A stretch of DNA of 64,000 nt from Brachycybe producta (Eukaryota; Arthropoda; Diplopoda; Playtdesmida; Andrognathidae), in contig JAUPFP010000008.1 in assembly GCA_036925085.1 (NCBI GenBank), forward strand, positions 6,178,277 to 6,242,276, given 5' to 3'. The notes beneath the pieces are model-generated. The model searched no databases, was not told the origin of the DNA, and was given only the letters and a program-made list of their open reading frames with translations. The position numbers were made by a program, and so were the translations under genes. Of the stretch, positions 30,301-49,589 are shown piece after piece; the first letter of the stretch is position 1; every line of letters begins with the position of its first letter.

Positions 30301-33300
30301 ACATACAACTTAAAAAGTTCACTAAAAAAACTGTCGGAAAAAAAGAATTTAATGCCTGCATCAAATTTTGAAAAATCATAATAGACAACAAAAGATATAC
30401 GCCAAACATTTATCATGTGTGGGCCAGTTTTATACCAATCCTAGTGACCACGACCGGAATGACTGTAGTTCCATATGCCACTGACAAATTCACTTAACCC
30501 CTTCTGAACTGTCTATTTGGCCAGGCAAATTTATTCAATTGAGATCTTGTTGTAGGTCAACTCAACTGACTATCTTTGAAAGGCAGGAAAGGCAAAGAAA
30601 CAAATTCCAAAATAAATTTAGAATAAAATCAATTAAAATCTATATAATCTATCTTAAAATCTATAAATTAGTTGTTTTTCATTATTATAAGAAATATCGA
30701 GTGACCACAATACTGCCAATTTCTGTTAAAGCTATTTCTGAAGGAATGGTCAGTTGCCATAGAATACAGGTAATCAAAACAATTTAAGAATTAGTTTAAA
30801 AGATTTTTCTAAAAACTTGTTTTTGTTTGTAGAATACTTTATTGGCTGTTGATGCCTTGGAAAGAAAAACTGTGCCTCTCGGCGAGAATGCAGTCGTCAT
30901 TAAATCCGATTTGTCACAAAATGTCTCACCATCATGTGAGATAATTGAATCGAAAATAGCCCTATCCACATTAATAAAAATTAAAATGAGACTGGCCAAA
31001 CTTATACTGAAACAGGTTGGATAAAACATTCACACTATAGGGACCATGCACACGACAAGAGTTATCAGCATGTGGTAGAACCCATGTATTGTAAAACAGA
31101 TAATGAAACTCCTGCCACCGTACTCACAACCGGGGATATGCGGATAGGAATCACTATTTCTAGCTATAGCCATATCCATGACCATTGATATAGCTAGAGA
31201 TACAGATAAATATCCGTATATCCACATTTGTGAATATAGAGCCTGATGACATGAGCATAGGTGTAGTCTAGTTAGGGTTCTTGTTCAGTTATACTTTGTT
31301 AAGTTCAATTAAAATTAGTTATGTTTGGTTAAGGAGTATAGTTTAGTTGAATTTAGTTAAGTTTCGTTTAGTTTGGTTATGTTTAGATGTGGTCAATTAA
31401 AGGTTTGTTTTTCGTTAGGTTTGGCTGTTTTTTGTTAGGTTAGGTGTATATCCAAGTAGCACACATATGTGGAATTAATAAACATAGAATTTCGGTCTTT
31501 TATCAATTCGATTGTTTGTCTAATATACATTTTTAATTCTTTGTATTTTATATATCTTTCATGCTAGCTCAATATACAAGCTTGTTTAAATTCTCAAATA
31601 ATTATAGAATTACAAACATAAAGTTGCAAAGTATATTTTATAATTTTATCTTTATGTTTTCATCAAGTTATGTTTATTTCAATTTTTTTGTACTTTGGAA
31701 AATTACCAAACAGTTATTATAATTTTTTAATTAAATATTATATTACTTTCACTTCAATAACTATTAGATAATTTTAAAAAAATGAAGCTATAAAACTCAA
31801 TTTCTCCATTAGTTGATTTATACGTTATTTTTCAATAAAACAGTCTTTTTTTAGACTGATTTATTGAAAAATAACGTATAATCAACGATAAATAGCAGAG
31901 ATATTTTCACATTTAATAAACGTAGAAGAACAAAACTTAATACATATTGATTGAATGGCTGGTTGAATTTATGTTGATGTGCTCCTTGGGTAGTTATCAT
32001 GGCTGAATGCCATAGGAGTGTTCTCTTTGTTGTGCAAGGTGCCTTTAGCAATATACCGCAGAAATAAATATTTCGCAACTATTGCAACTTTGTCGAGATG
32101 CTACTGAAACTTCATCGAACAAATTTTTAATATGAATGTTCCTTAACAAATTACAGAAAGAAGCAAATAAATTGGACAACATGAAACCAGCTTTAACCAT
32201 TTCTTTCCAAAATACCAATATATACATCAAAAAGGTGGATTGCAACCGAGCGAAATAAAATTCTATGATTAGTTGCATAATATTAATTTCTTATTTTGTT
32301 TAATCAGGGAAATCTGGTTGGTATTTGTGGTGATGTTGGTAGCGGAAAGTCCACTCTGTTAGCTAGCATAATTGGTGATGTGAGTATTTGATTGAGATTC
32401 GGATATTATAATTTAAATGAGTTTATTTCTGTTTTAATCGTAATAAACAGGCTTCAATAGCAAAAGGAACTGTTTTTGTTGAGGGATCAATTGCTTTGGT
32501 AACTCAACAGCCTTGGCTTTTTAAATCAACATTTAAAGATAACATTCTTTTTGGATTGCCATTTGATGAGAAAAGGTGCTGATTTGATTTGAAACCTTTT
32601 CAAATTCTAATATTTTTATTAAATTATTTTGAAAATTAAGATACAAAATGGTTCTGGATGCTTGCTGTTTAGAAACGGATTTAAAATTAATGCTCAATCG
32701 TGACGAAACGGAAGTAAGTTATCTTTCTTACAGTTTTTATTCATTAAAATTGATTGAGTTCATATATTAACTTGTACTGCTTCACTAAAAGATTGGTGAG
32801 AATGAAGCTTATTTAAGTGGCGGACAGAAACGGAGGGTGAATCTGGCTCGAGCACTGTATAGTAATAGAGATGTGTATCTCGTGGATGACATTTTGTCTG
32901 CTCTTGACGCAACATTGGGCAAACAAATCTTCCATTACTGCATCAAGAAGGCACTCTGTGGAAAAACAGTCCTGATGGTAACACATAATGTGCAAGTAAG
33001 AATATTTCATCATACGTTATTCCACTTCGGAACTAATAAAATAATTTGAATTGTTAGCTACTGGAACAATGCAACTACATCTTACTAATGAAAGATGGTG
33101 ACATTAGTGAGCATGGAACGCATGACGAACTCATCAAGCTAAATAAAGATTACTGTCAAATGTTTCCCACTGAGCAGAAGCATAGTGCACAGGATGACAG
33201 TATGTAACCTGAAGATAACTATAATAATTCAATTATAAAAATCTTTTTTCTTATTTAAGATGAGATGTATGGTGAAATAAATCAAGAAAACAACAATGAC

Positions 33301-36300
33301 CAAATAAAACAAAGTAAGTGTTTCAAGTGGCGATCACACTGGCTATTTTTTTTTTCTCGCAAGATTCTATGTAATAAATATGAGTGTAAGTCGAATATTG
33401 TTGTTAATCTTGCACAGTTTATTGCAAAATAAAAACCCCCGAAGATGAGCGTTTTCTGTAAGACGGTGTGCAAGAAACCACTTTAAGTCTTGCAAGAGTA
33501 TTATCACATTGGCAACTGCAATGAATTCAATCACACGTTGCAGTGAATATCGTGCTATAATTATTGCCAATGTGATCGCCGCTTTTGTCATTTCTGTGCC
33601 AACATAAATTCACTCACAACTTATAATATACATTCTTATATAGATGACGTTGCAACTGAACCCACGACGATCAACGAAGAAGAAGAAAAAGTCCATAGAG
33701 TAACATGGCAAACCTGGGCTTATTTTTCTAAGTGTTATGGTGGTTACTGGGTTTCGGCATTGCCCTTCATTGGCTTCCTCGTATTTTGTGGTGCATATAT
33801 CGCAAATGTAATCATTATTCAATTTTGGAATTATGCTGGAGGAGGAGATGTAATATTGACATTCTAAAACATGATTCATACTTGTTTAAAAATACACTAA
33901 ATAACAACAAAATATTCTTTGTAGAGTTCTGCTGCAAATGAAACAAACATAACTGAGAGTGACATTTTCAACATCTCTGAATATAATACAAACGTAACTG
34001 AAGACATTTTCGACAGCTTCGACTACGATATTAACATAACTGAGCATCACATTTCCATCAGCTCTCAAAATGAAACAAACACAACTGAGAGTCAAAATTT
34101 GAGCAACGCTCAAAATGAAAGTTTAGACATTTTTGTGTCAATGTACGGTTTGTGTGGTCTCCTCCTTATTTTTTGCGGGATTATCAAAAGTTTAATATTC
34201 GTAAAAGTAAGAAAGTATCATCACAGTGAGTCAGTTTAGTCATTTCTATAAACACACCAATTGATTTATTTTAGGTGTTTTTCATTGGATCTACTCAAAT
34301 CCATTATAACATGTTTTCCAAGTTGATTAGATGTCCAATGAGCTTCTTCGAAAAAACTTCCGTAGATAAAATTATAAGCCGATTTTCACAAGACATGGAA
34401 GAAAGTAACCACCTACATTCCAAAAACAAGAATGCAAATGAGTAATTTCCTTTTGCTTTTCAGTTGAAGACCATATTCCTTTCATGTTAGAATTTGTTTT
34501 GCAAACTTTGCTTTTGAGTGCTATTCGTTGTTTCTTGGTCAGTTCTTTAAATATGTACTTTGCCTTCATCATTGTGATATCTTTTGGTACGTTACTAAAT
34601 ATGATAATTTCTTATAAATTATACATATAGGAATTTCTTGTTTATACAAATTTTTAAAATTGTCAACTTTTGACATATAAAAAGTTGATCTAATCAGAAC
34701 TTACTTGATGCTAATCATTTGAAGTACCTGAAAACAATCTATCCTCTGTTGCTTCAAATCTTGCAGCTACTTATGTAGTCATGAACGCATATTTGAATGC
34801 AGCTGTTGAAGAAATGAAAGGCATAGAAGATTTGCTTCTACCTCCCGTTTTATCACATATTACAACAACCATTCAAGGACTTCCTATCATTAGATGTTAT
34901 GAGAAAAAACAATTTTTCATTGAAAAGTATAAATTTTTCTTCTTGTTATTAAAAAATACTCACCATTAAAAGCTTACCATACTTACTTTTTAGATTTCAG
35001 ACTCTTGTCAACAAGCATTTGTCAGCCTATTTAGTTTTCACATTGTCCTCAAATTGGTTCGCATTACGAGCTGATGCATTGAGTTGGATTGCCATTACGG
35101 CCACTGTCATTGCAGTGTTACTCACCAAAGGGACTACTTCAGCTAGCATAGCTGGATTGGCTATATCACAAATGTTTCAGGTTGTAACTTCAAGATTGAA
35201 GTGATTTGAAAGATAAATTTTAACCATGGTATTTGCTTCTACAGATATGTTCAGTTCTATCAGTCACTTCACAATGGAAATCAGACCTTTTGGGAAGGTT
35301 CATTTCGATTGAAAGGGTCGCTGACTATGGCCAGGTGAATTACAACTAAGCTTGATAGTTCATAAGACAACAAACAACTATAAAATGTTTGTTTAGAATT
35401 TATTGGAAGAGGCACCTGAAGTTATTGAAGATAATCGGCCTCCAAACGAGTGGCCCTTTAAGGGAGGCATTTCTTTTAGAAATGTCAAACTACAATATAG
35501 TCCCCAAATGCCCTTAGTTTTAAAAGGAGTAACAGCAAAGATTAAAGGCGGTGAAAAAGTGGGCATTATTGGAAACACTGGAGCAGGTTATAACATATTA
35601 ATAAATTATCAACGTAATGATAATGTTTCAATATTCTGGAGCACATGTTTATTATTTTATGTATCTTTTTAAAGGAAAATCAACATTAATCGTAGCTTTA
35701 ATGAGACTTACCGAGATTTGCGAAGGTTCTATTGTTGTTGACGGTGTAAACATTTCAGAAATCGGTTTGAAAGATTTGAGATCAACGATAACTGTAGTTC
35801 CACAGGAACCCGTCCTTTTTCAAGGCACAATCAGGTCAATATCAATATTATATCATCTGTAAATAAAATAAAAGTTAATTCCAATTAAATTAATTTTACA
35901 GATGGAATTTAGATCCATATGCAATGATGCGTGATGAGGAATTGTGGGAGGCATTGGATAAAACACATCTCAAGCAAAAAGTATGCATTTTAGAATAAAT
36001 TTATCAAACATTTAACATAAAAGTCAATTTTATTTTGAATACAGATAATGAAAGAAGATAAACAACTTGAAACATTGTTAGATCCAGATGAAGAAACATT
36101 TTCTACTGGAGAAAGACAACTGTTTTGCTTAGCAAGAGCATTAATAAGAAATAACAAGGTAACTTTAAGATGTGAAAACTAAATCCATCAGAGTAACTAA
36201 TTATGAGTCTACTTTTAGATCTTAATATTAGATGATGCTACAGCGTCAGTAGATCCACACACGGCGACATTAATACACGAAATAATACGAAAATCATTTA

Positions 36301-36733
36301 CTAATTCCACCATATTGACGATTGCCCATGGCCTAAACAATATTGAAGACTATGACAAAATAATTATTATGGATAAGGGAGAGGTAAAACGTGTGCTAAA
36401 ACTTGCCTTGTATTCTATTGTGAATCATGTAACATCGATGCCAACACGAAAATCGCACATTATTGAAACTTGTAATTACAGTTGAAATTTCGAAAAATGT
36501 TGCGAAAAAATTTACAAGATTTAAATTGTAATTACATTTGCTCTCGCAAAATAAAAATCACAATTATTTGTTTGGTTTCCTGTGTGATCGTGTGTGTGTG
36601 TGTAGATTGTATAAAACATTTATTGTCTCAACAGGTGGTCGAGTTCGATTCTACACAAAACTTCATGAAAAATAATTCCCGGTTTAAATCAATGATGCAT
36701 TCCTCAGATGATGCTGATGCCTACGTAACATGA
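27383..36733 (+). CDS. ABCC/MRP4-like transporter, copy A (29 exons)
   Basis: Full-length ABC exporter, 1340 aa, TMD1-NBD1-TMD2-NBD2 without TMD0. Exons: 27383-27477, 27938-28096, 28182-28329, 28820-28967, 29036-29121, 29191-29364, 29439-29586, 29651-29799, 30692-30769, 30833-31015, 32308-32379, 32451-32575, 32641-32713, 32792-32995, 33058-33199, 33260-33313, 33644-33849, 33925-34206, 34275-34404, 34464-34586, 34767-34926, 34994-35180, 35245-35334, 35397-35586, 35675-35834, 35902-35980, 36045-36158, 36219-36383, 36635-36733. All junctions are GT-AG and in frame. NBD1: GDVGSGKST (464-472), LSGGQ (554-558), Walker B VYLVDD (574-579). NBD2: GNTGAGKST spans an intron; signature FSTGE (1234-1238); Walker B ILILDD (1254-1259), aspartate replacing the catalytic glutamate seen in B and C; H1290 followed by G instead of R. 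Exon 18 encodes an expanded sequon-rich loop. Exon 9 is 30 bases shorter than in B and C. MRP4-like by length and the RPPxxWP linker; substrate unknown. Confidence 0.9.
30070..30690. other. Long intron 8 of copy A
   Basis: Intron 8 (29800-30691) is 892 bases against about 60 in copies B and C. The extra sequence is AT-rich, with no recognisable transposon ends. It replaces the 5' end of exon 9, so an insertion with loss of the original splice acceptor is plausible. Confidence 0.4.
31016..32307. other. Long intron 10 of copy A
   Basis: Intron of 1292 bases against about 70 in B and C. It contains a T/G-rich stretch with TTAGTTTGGTTA- and TTAGGTTAGG-type words at about 31290-31445 and the palindrome at 31812-31886. 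No coding sequence is seen. Confidence 0.5.
31812..31886. repeat. Long near-perfect palindrome in intron 10 of copy A
   Basis: The arm GTTGATTTATACGTTATTTT and onward through CAATAAAACAGTCT (about 35 bases) is followed by a 5-base T loop and its reverse complement with one or two differences. A foldback or MITE end pair is likely. It could form a stable hairpin in the pre-mRNA. Confidence 0.7.
33328..33581. mobile_element. MITE in intron 16 of copy A
   Basis: The ends are GGCGATCACACTGGC and GCCAATGTGATCGCC, with a further internal inverted pair (CACATTGGCAACTGCAA and TTGCAGTG... ATTGCCAATGTGAT). It is absent from the equivalent intron of copies B and C. There is no coding sequence and no clear target duplication. 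Confidence 0.65.
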
Positions 36734-38477
36734 CATTTGAAAAAAAAAATGATACATATAAATAGTTATTATGACAAATTTTAAAATGACTATGTAAATT
36801 TAAATATTCTATTATAATTATTGTAATTAACGTTTGTGAATAAAACATTTTAAGTACATTTAGTAGTTGTATGTGTTAATTCATTTTAATTCTGATGAAA
36901 ACGAATAATATTTACTTTTTATCACAATTTTTTCTTATGAAAATATAAAATGGGTCACATTCATTTTGGTTTGGGTGTTGTAGTTGATTGCCATCTTTAA
37001 TAATCTAGTGTAGCAAATACAAAATTAGGCGCAAAAACTGAAGAACCAATAAGTGTTGACTGTTGAGGCTGCATGTCATATTAAGTTCGCGGAAAAAAAA
37101 CCTTCTTTCAAGCCAATGTAATAATTGTCTAGTGAAAAACTTAGCAGAGTGATTAGAAACGCTGCTGCAAATGTCGCTAGATCAACGGTTAAGTTTATAA
37201 ACTTTTTGCTTTTAAGTGTATGAACCTCCTTGCCCTGGTTATTATAAACGTTGGCATTAAGTATTTGTTTTCATACAATTTTATTTCGACATCATAAAAA
37301 TGAGACCATTTTAGCACAAAAGGACCGCAATAACACTTATTATTTTGTCAGCACGCTAAAAAGCTTTTTTTACACATATAGATCGACATATGCCAAAAAG
37401 AGACTAATTTAATATAATGATGATGCGTATACAAACAGATTATGAAATAAACAAAATTAAAATCAACTCACAAAATTTAATGATAAAAACCTACTGTGGA
37501 AATACTATTTTTGATTATAACCATTTTCAGTGCAGATTGGCTTACAGTAAAAAAAAAAGCAAAATGCTATCAATCCTATCATCATTAACTTTAATTTTTT
37601 TAAACCAATTTCTTGGCAGTTATGTCGACAATTTTAATATCGAACTAATGAAATGTTTATAGATAAAAAAAAATAATGAGAATAGAAAATGGCTTCATTA
37701 GTAACCACACGTATTTTTTGTCCAAAAACAATAGTATTGTACATATTTTATATGTTTAGCTTAAATATCTACCGTCGAATTATAAACACTGATATAGTCA
37801 AACCTTTCATTTACAGTAAAGATGTTTTAATAGAGTTTAATAAAAATGTTTAATATAATATCACATTATATAATTATTGAAGGTTGATATTTTCTAGAAA
37901 TGTCTTCGGAATTCACACATGATAATAAAATGCTAAGAAAATATTCCAAAATACAATTACTGATAATTTTAGGCTGGGACAGGTTCTTGACACTGACCAG
38001 CTATTTTGGAGTTTATCAAGCTTATTTTATATAGGCCAAATTAAAATGTTCACTAACTAACTCTCAAAACTTCTTGTCTTAATAAAATTAATAAACCAAA
38101 ACAGTTCAAATTTGAGACCTTGAATAGTTGCCCAGTTACAGAATACAAAAAAATATATTATACATGCCAAAACGTAAATGAAAACTTCCACCAGTGTCTT
38201 AACAAAATTAAAAGGTGACAAAGCTGCTGCATGTTGCGAAAATTTGAGGTTATAAATACCTAATTCTACTAAAACTAGCAACACATTCAAATAATCAAAA
38301 TGTCTGTTATTCTGCATGTATAGTGGCGTTTAATATTCACCTCATCCGTGAATTGCATTGAAATTGTATAGGGCCGACATTTTCGCAACAAGAGGAAATT
38401 TAAAAACATTTATGACGTTGCAACTCCATTAAATACAACCTGTTTTGTGCCTTCATAAAATACGGCTTACAAGAAAC
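36734..38477. other. Spacer between ABC copies A and B
   Basis: There is no gene. It includes the 3' flank of A with a poly-A signal and, further right, stretches matching the spacers upstream of C and D (GACATCATAAAAATGAGACC-type word near 37290 matching 49608). A TATAAATA at 38251-38258 lies 227 bases before the copy B start codon and is a candidate promoter element. Confidence 0.5.
36839..36844 (+). terminator. Poly-A signal of ABC copy A
   Basis: AATAAA lies 106 bases downstream of the copy A stop codon at 36733, in the expected position for 3'-end processing. Confidence 0.6.
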
Positions 38478-45656
<7,179 letters not shown>

Positions 45657-46526
45657 AGCTAATCTTAACATTTTCTTCACTTTTGAATGGTGAGGACAGT
45701 GTAATGCTGAAACCACATAACAGCTAATGTATGCATGCATTTTGTGTCACACAACACATGATGGCAGGTGACAGATAGGAAATTTGTATGAGTGCTGCCA
45801 AATGGCCATCCCAAATAGCTTTTTTTGTTTCGATTTCATCCACGCCACTAGAAAATAATCCGACAGAAGGATTGGCAGCACTGATGCGGCAGCAGATAAA
45901 TGGCACATTTGCATAAAAAGACCCATAAGAAACCATATACTTAGAAAAGTTGTGCAACTTTTTGCCAACAGCATTTTGTAGGATACAATGGCATGTTTTT
46001 AACAACCGTGACGACAACTTGAACCGACAACAGTGCATAAAGTGATCCATTTATTACCGTGGTGTTATAGAACATGACAACATTTTCCCATCGTGTTGTG
46101 TCACACAAAACACGTGCATAAAAGGGGCAAAGTACCTTGTATACACCTAAAAACTTAAAAGCATTTGAATATTAAACATATCCTGAGTCCTGTTAAGGGC
46201 AAAAAAAATGTCGAATTCAATTTATTCAGTGAATATTTCTATATATTAGGTGGTATTAAAAAAGTTGAGTATTACTGATGAGTATTACTCAACAAAAGAA
46301 GAGTAAATTCTCAAATGAGAATTTACTCAATTTTTGTATGAATAAAGTTGCCACACGTAAATGGAGTATTTACCCTGGCATGTGAGTAGGTTATCACTAA
46401 GGTTCTGGTATCTTTATGTGGTATCCCAGTCCTGTTAAGGGCAAACAAAAAATGTCGAATTCAATTTATTCAGTGAATATTTCTATACTAGAGTGGTTAC
46501 CCGTCATAAATGTCGGAGCCAAATTC
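45657..46526. repeat. 3' flank of copy B, duplicated after copy C
   Basis: Bases 45657-46430 match 58056-58826 with only scattered differences. They include inverted motifs (TTGAGTATTACTGATGAGTA... and GAGTAAATTCTCAAATGAGA...) near 46262-46335. AATAAA at 46341-46346 is a possible poly-A signal. A word of about 64 bases starting TCCTGTTAAGGGCAAA (46188-46251) recurs at 46428-46491 only in this spacer. Minus-strand ORFs here are shared by duplication and show no domain. Confidence 0.7.
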
Positions 46527-46668
46527 ACAGGCAATTGTGCCCAGCATTAGAATTTCTTTTCCTGCGCCCTTTTATGACATCAGACCAAGTAACAAACCAA
46601 TTAGAAATTGATGATGTTCATAAAATAGCAGAGCAAAAGAAATTCTAATGCTCGGCACAATTGCCCGT
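46527..46668. mobile_element. MITE of the ACAGGCA family
   Basis: The ends are ACAGGCAATTGTGC and GCACAATTGCCCGT. The inverted repeats run about 55 bases (CATTAGAATTTCTTTT in each arm) around a central CCAATTAGAAATTGATG that also occurs at 1290-1485. No clean target duplication is visible. It is missing from the paralogous C-D spacer. Confidence 0.75.
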
Positions 46669-47597
46669 GATAAAATCTAATTTAATTTTGCTACTATTAT
46701 CCCTCCCCTTTTTTATATTTGAAAGAGAAAATGAGCTTTTCATTTTCTCTCGTGTGCACATGCGCGTCATTTGTTACTTTTTAATCCTTTCATTTCAATT
46801 TCAATTTCCCCTCCACCTTTTTCCCTCCATGTTTCTCTCCCCCACCGACCCTTTGGAACCTTTTACCCTCTCCAATTTAATATCATGGGGTTTTTGGTTG
46901 GAAAGAACGCAACATTTCATTTTGTACTGAAAAATTAAAACACTTTTTCAAACAGATTATATGATTTTACTTTCCATTATATAATAGATACAAAAGCTCT
47001 TCATAAAAATCAAGCACAATAATCAGCCATGAACAAGCAAGAAGCAACATTGTGCTCACCAGTGCACACCCTTTTAACTCTTTTCACCAGGTGGGGTCAT
47101 GGTGGCCCAGAGTCCAACCATAGGTCAAATGACTGATTGCTGCATCTGGTTCCAAACATTACCTTATTTGGAAATGCAATTTCAGAAAATTCCTCTAAAA
47201 TGTATAAACTATCCTGTTTTCTCTCTCAAAACAGAAAATAATTTTCTAAAATGTTTCTTCAGACAAAACAATTGTCAAGAACTCTTGAGAAATGAAATAA
47301 TTGTCAAAGGGTTTTTAAATTCTTTTTTGAAAAATTATTTTTTACTTTTTAACAAGGCCTCTGAAAGGCCCAAACAATGAAGTACCACATTTGAGTTAAT
47401 AACAGGGCTCCGTATAATTTAACTAAACACATTTAACTTGAATGTATTTAGCTCAAGTGAATTATACTCGCATAAGACTTAAGCTTAAACTTGCTTCCTG
47501 ACAACAGATCATTATTAAATGGAATTCTTACTAGAAACCCCTGTATATCTAGAAAAAGAGACATTTTTAATGGTTCTTTAATGATAATTGCAATGGT
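46669..47597. other. B-C spacer, partly shared with C-D spacer
   Basis: There is no gene. About 46930-47475 aligns with 59070-59640 (AATTAAAACACTTTTTCAAA onward). The preceding 260 bases, pyrimidine-rich (CCCCTCCACC-type), are unique to this spacer. Confidence 0.5.
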
Positions 47598-47637
47598 TAG
47601 CATTAGGACATAAATTCCTTTTTATGTCCTAATGCTA
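47598..47637. repeat. Perfect 17-bp-arm hairpin
   Basis: TAGCATTAGGACATAAA pairs with TTATGTCCTAATGCTA across a 6-base loop. It is found only in the B-C spacer. Confidence 0.6.
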
Positions 47638-48691
47638 GAAATAGAAGCTATGACACTGATGTTTATTTTTATATTTCGTATTGACTTACTGTATTGTCAA
47701 CCCATTAAAGGCATTTACATATTAATTGTGAACCGCAGGCTGATTGGCCAGCTTGGTACCATGTGACCTAGGCTGGTCACAGGAATAAAGGGTGGCCACA
47801 CAGCCTGAGGGTTAGTTGGGCTCTTATTGATGTGCTTGGCCGAAGGCCATGAAGTTTTGGTGGCCAAGGATGCCACTTTGTGTATCATTACTATTGTAAA
47901 AGTAAGAGCAACATATCTTCAATAAATGAAGTTTACCCATGTCACTGAGTTTGTGTTACTAATAAGTAGTAATAACTCACTAAATGAAAACTACCGACAG
48001 ATCCAACTGAAAATAAGAGATCTGGATCTGCCGATCCCCACATCTTAGCTGTCAAAGTGCAAGTAGTGCAAGGGGCACTTGTCAGCTAAAACCCCAAAAG
48101 TTGTCTGATAAATTATAGCAGACTACAAACCAGTAGCAGAAAAAGAAAAGAGAAAGCGAACCCTTGCACACTCTGTCCTAGGATCTGCCCATTGATCTGA
48201 TTGACCAATGGCCAGTCCTGATTATCAAATATCTCCTTATTTGGAAACAAATTCTCAGAAGAATTTGCATAATTCCAGAGAAATGATTCTGGAATTAACG
48301 GCCTTTTTGATTCTGAGAAACTTCAAAAACTTTATTTGAAAGCTTCCAATTTTTCTTTTGAAGTTTCTATTTTTCGAAACTCTGCTTTTTATCATTGTTA
48401 AGACTCTCAAATTTAATTTCTTTTTGAGACTGGTCAATTAGAGACACCACAGGGTGCCATCTGGCAAAGGGGTTCAAAGTGAGCGGCCTCACTCAAACAT
48501 GTGCAGCTGCCACATGTGTGGGTGGTGTCACACATACGAGCTCGAGCTCGAACTAAACCATCTAGTAGCAACTTTTTAATAAAGTTAAAACATTTCAACC
48601 TTAAGCTAACAAATAATTTCATAAAATATCGAGAAAAGAAATTTAAACAGTGAAATACAATTAAAAGTTATTAAGAATAGTAACAGCATTT
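47638..48691. other. Unclassified insertion in the B-C spacer
   Basis: From about 47556 to 48530 the sequence has no counterpart in the C-D spacer and is richer in G/C. An interval near 47697-47980 (starting TGTCAACCC, with AATAAAGG and AATAAATG signals) has the feel of a retroelement LTR, but I could not define both ends. The rest, to 48691, aligns to 60200-60355. Confidence 0.3.
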
Positions 48692-49585
48692 TGTGACGTG
48701 GCTGGCCCTCCTTTGACACCTTGTTTACCGACTCGTGATGAGGAGGAAACTCGTTGTTGACGACGACGTTGTTCCCTCTGAAGAATCGGTGGTGCCGGGG
48801 TCGACTCTGTTGTTGACTGCTGCGGGCCAGCCTCTACTGTTGTTGAACCTCTGGGGGTTGGGTTCACCGGGCGCGACATTTACTTGCCTTGCCTGGTACG
48901 ACCCACAAAAAGACCGTCTTTCCTAGGGATCTTTGGATATAGGGCGTGACGATGCCGAAGTAACTCTAGTCCTTTTCGTTGAGTTGCTGGAGGCTCCAGG
49001 CAGAGGAACTCAGGCTGTGTCTGAGTACCTTCTGCTGGATACTCCTCTATTTTAGGAGTACAGAAACCCAATACAGTTCAAATACACAACACTTACACAG
49101 GTTTATGTATTTTGTAATGTCTCTTTACTAGCTTTGTTACTACATGATTCATAACACTCTTTACATTACTGTTTTACTCTAAGTCAGAACTTAACTCTTC
49201 TAGAACTAACTGTCTAGAACAAGACTTACTTGTTTTAACTCTAAAACTCTCTGCTACAAGTTCACTCTTTGAACTCTTTAGACTGACTGTCCTCACACTC
49301 AAGTCTCAAGCTCACTTGTCCGGTCTCCTGGGAGTGGCAACTGTCACCTCAGGGCTATATGATTGACCAACTGGGCCAATTATTGCCCTGGGCCAGGGAT
49401 ACTAAATCATAAGGAGAAATATTTCTGGGACTTATTTCCAATTTTCTCACGGTCGGACTTGGTTCCACAAATTCTCTAGAATTCGGGCCACCCATGTCCG
49501 AACATCTGTGCACCAAGGGGTGCCTTACTGTCAAGACTGAATTTTGACTTAAGTGTTTCACCTTCTGTTTCTACAGGGTGTCACA
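48692..49585. mobile_element. Solo LTR of an LTR retrotransposon
   Basis: An 894-bp insertion beginning TGTGACGTGG and ending GGGTGTCACA (TG...CA ends), flanked by the 4-base duplication ATTT (48688-48691 and 49586-49589). The C-D spacer at about 60355 shows the uninterrupted site GCATTTATTTG. There is no internal retroelement region, so it is a solo LTR. The family (Gypsy/Pao-like by duplication length) and orientation are uncertain. It is younger than the duplication of the two spacers. Confidence 0.75.
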
Positions 49586-49589
49586 ATTT

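Noticed and set aside
45724-46050. Minus-strand ORF of 108 codons after copy B, with a 77-codon counterpart after copy C
   Set aside because: The two regions are near-identical at the DNA level through recent duplication; the ORFs have no recognisable domain, differ in length and sit in a 3' flank.
48661-48926. Overlapping ORFs on both strands rich in P, S, T, Q and R
   Set aside because: They lie across the end of the solo LTR and show no gag-like or other domain.
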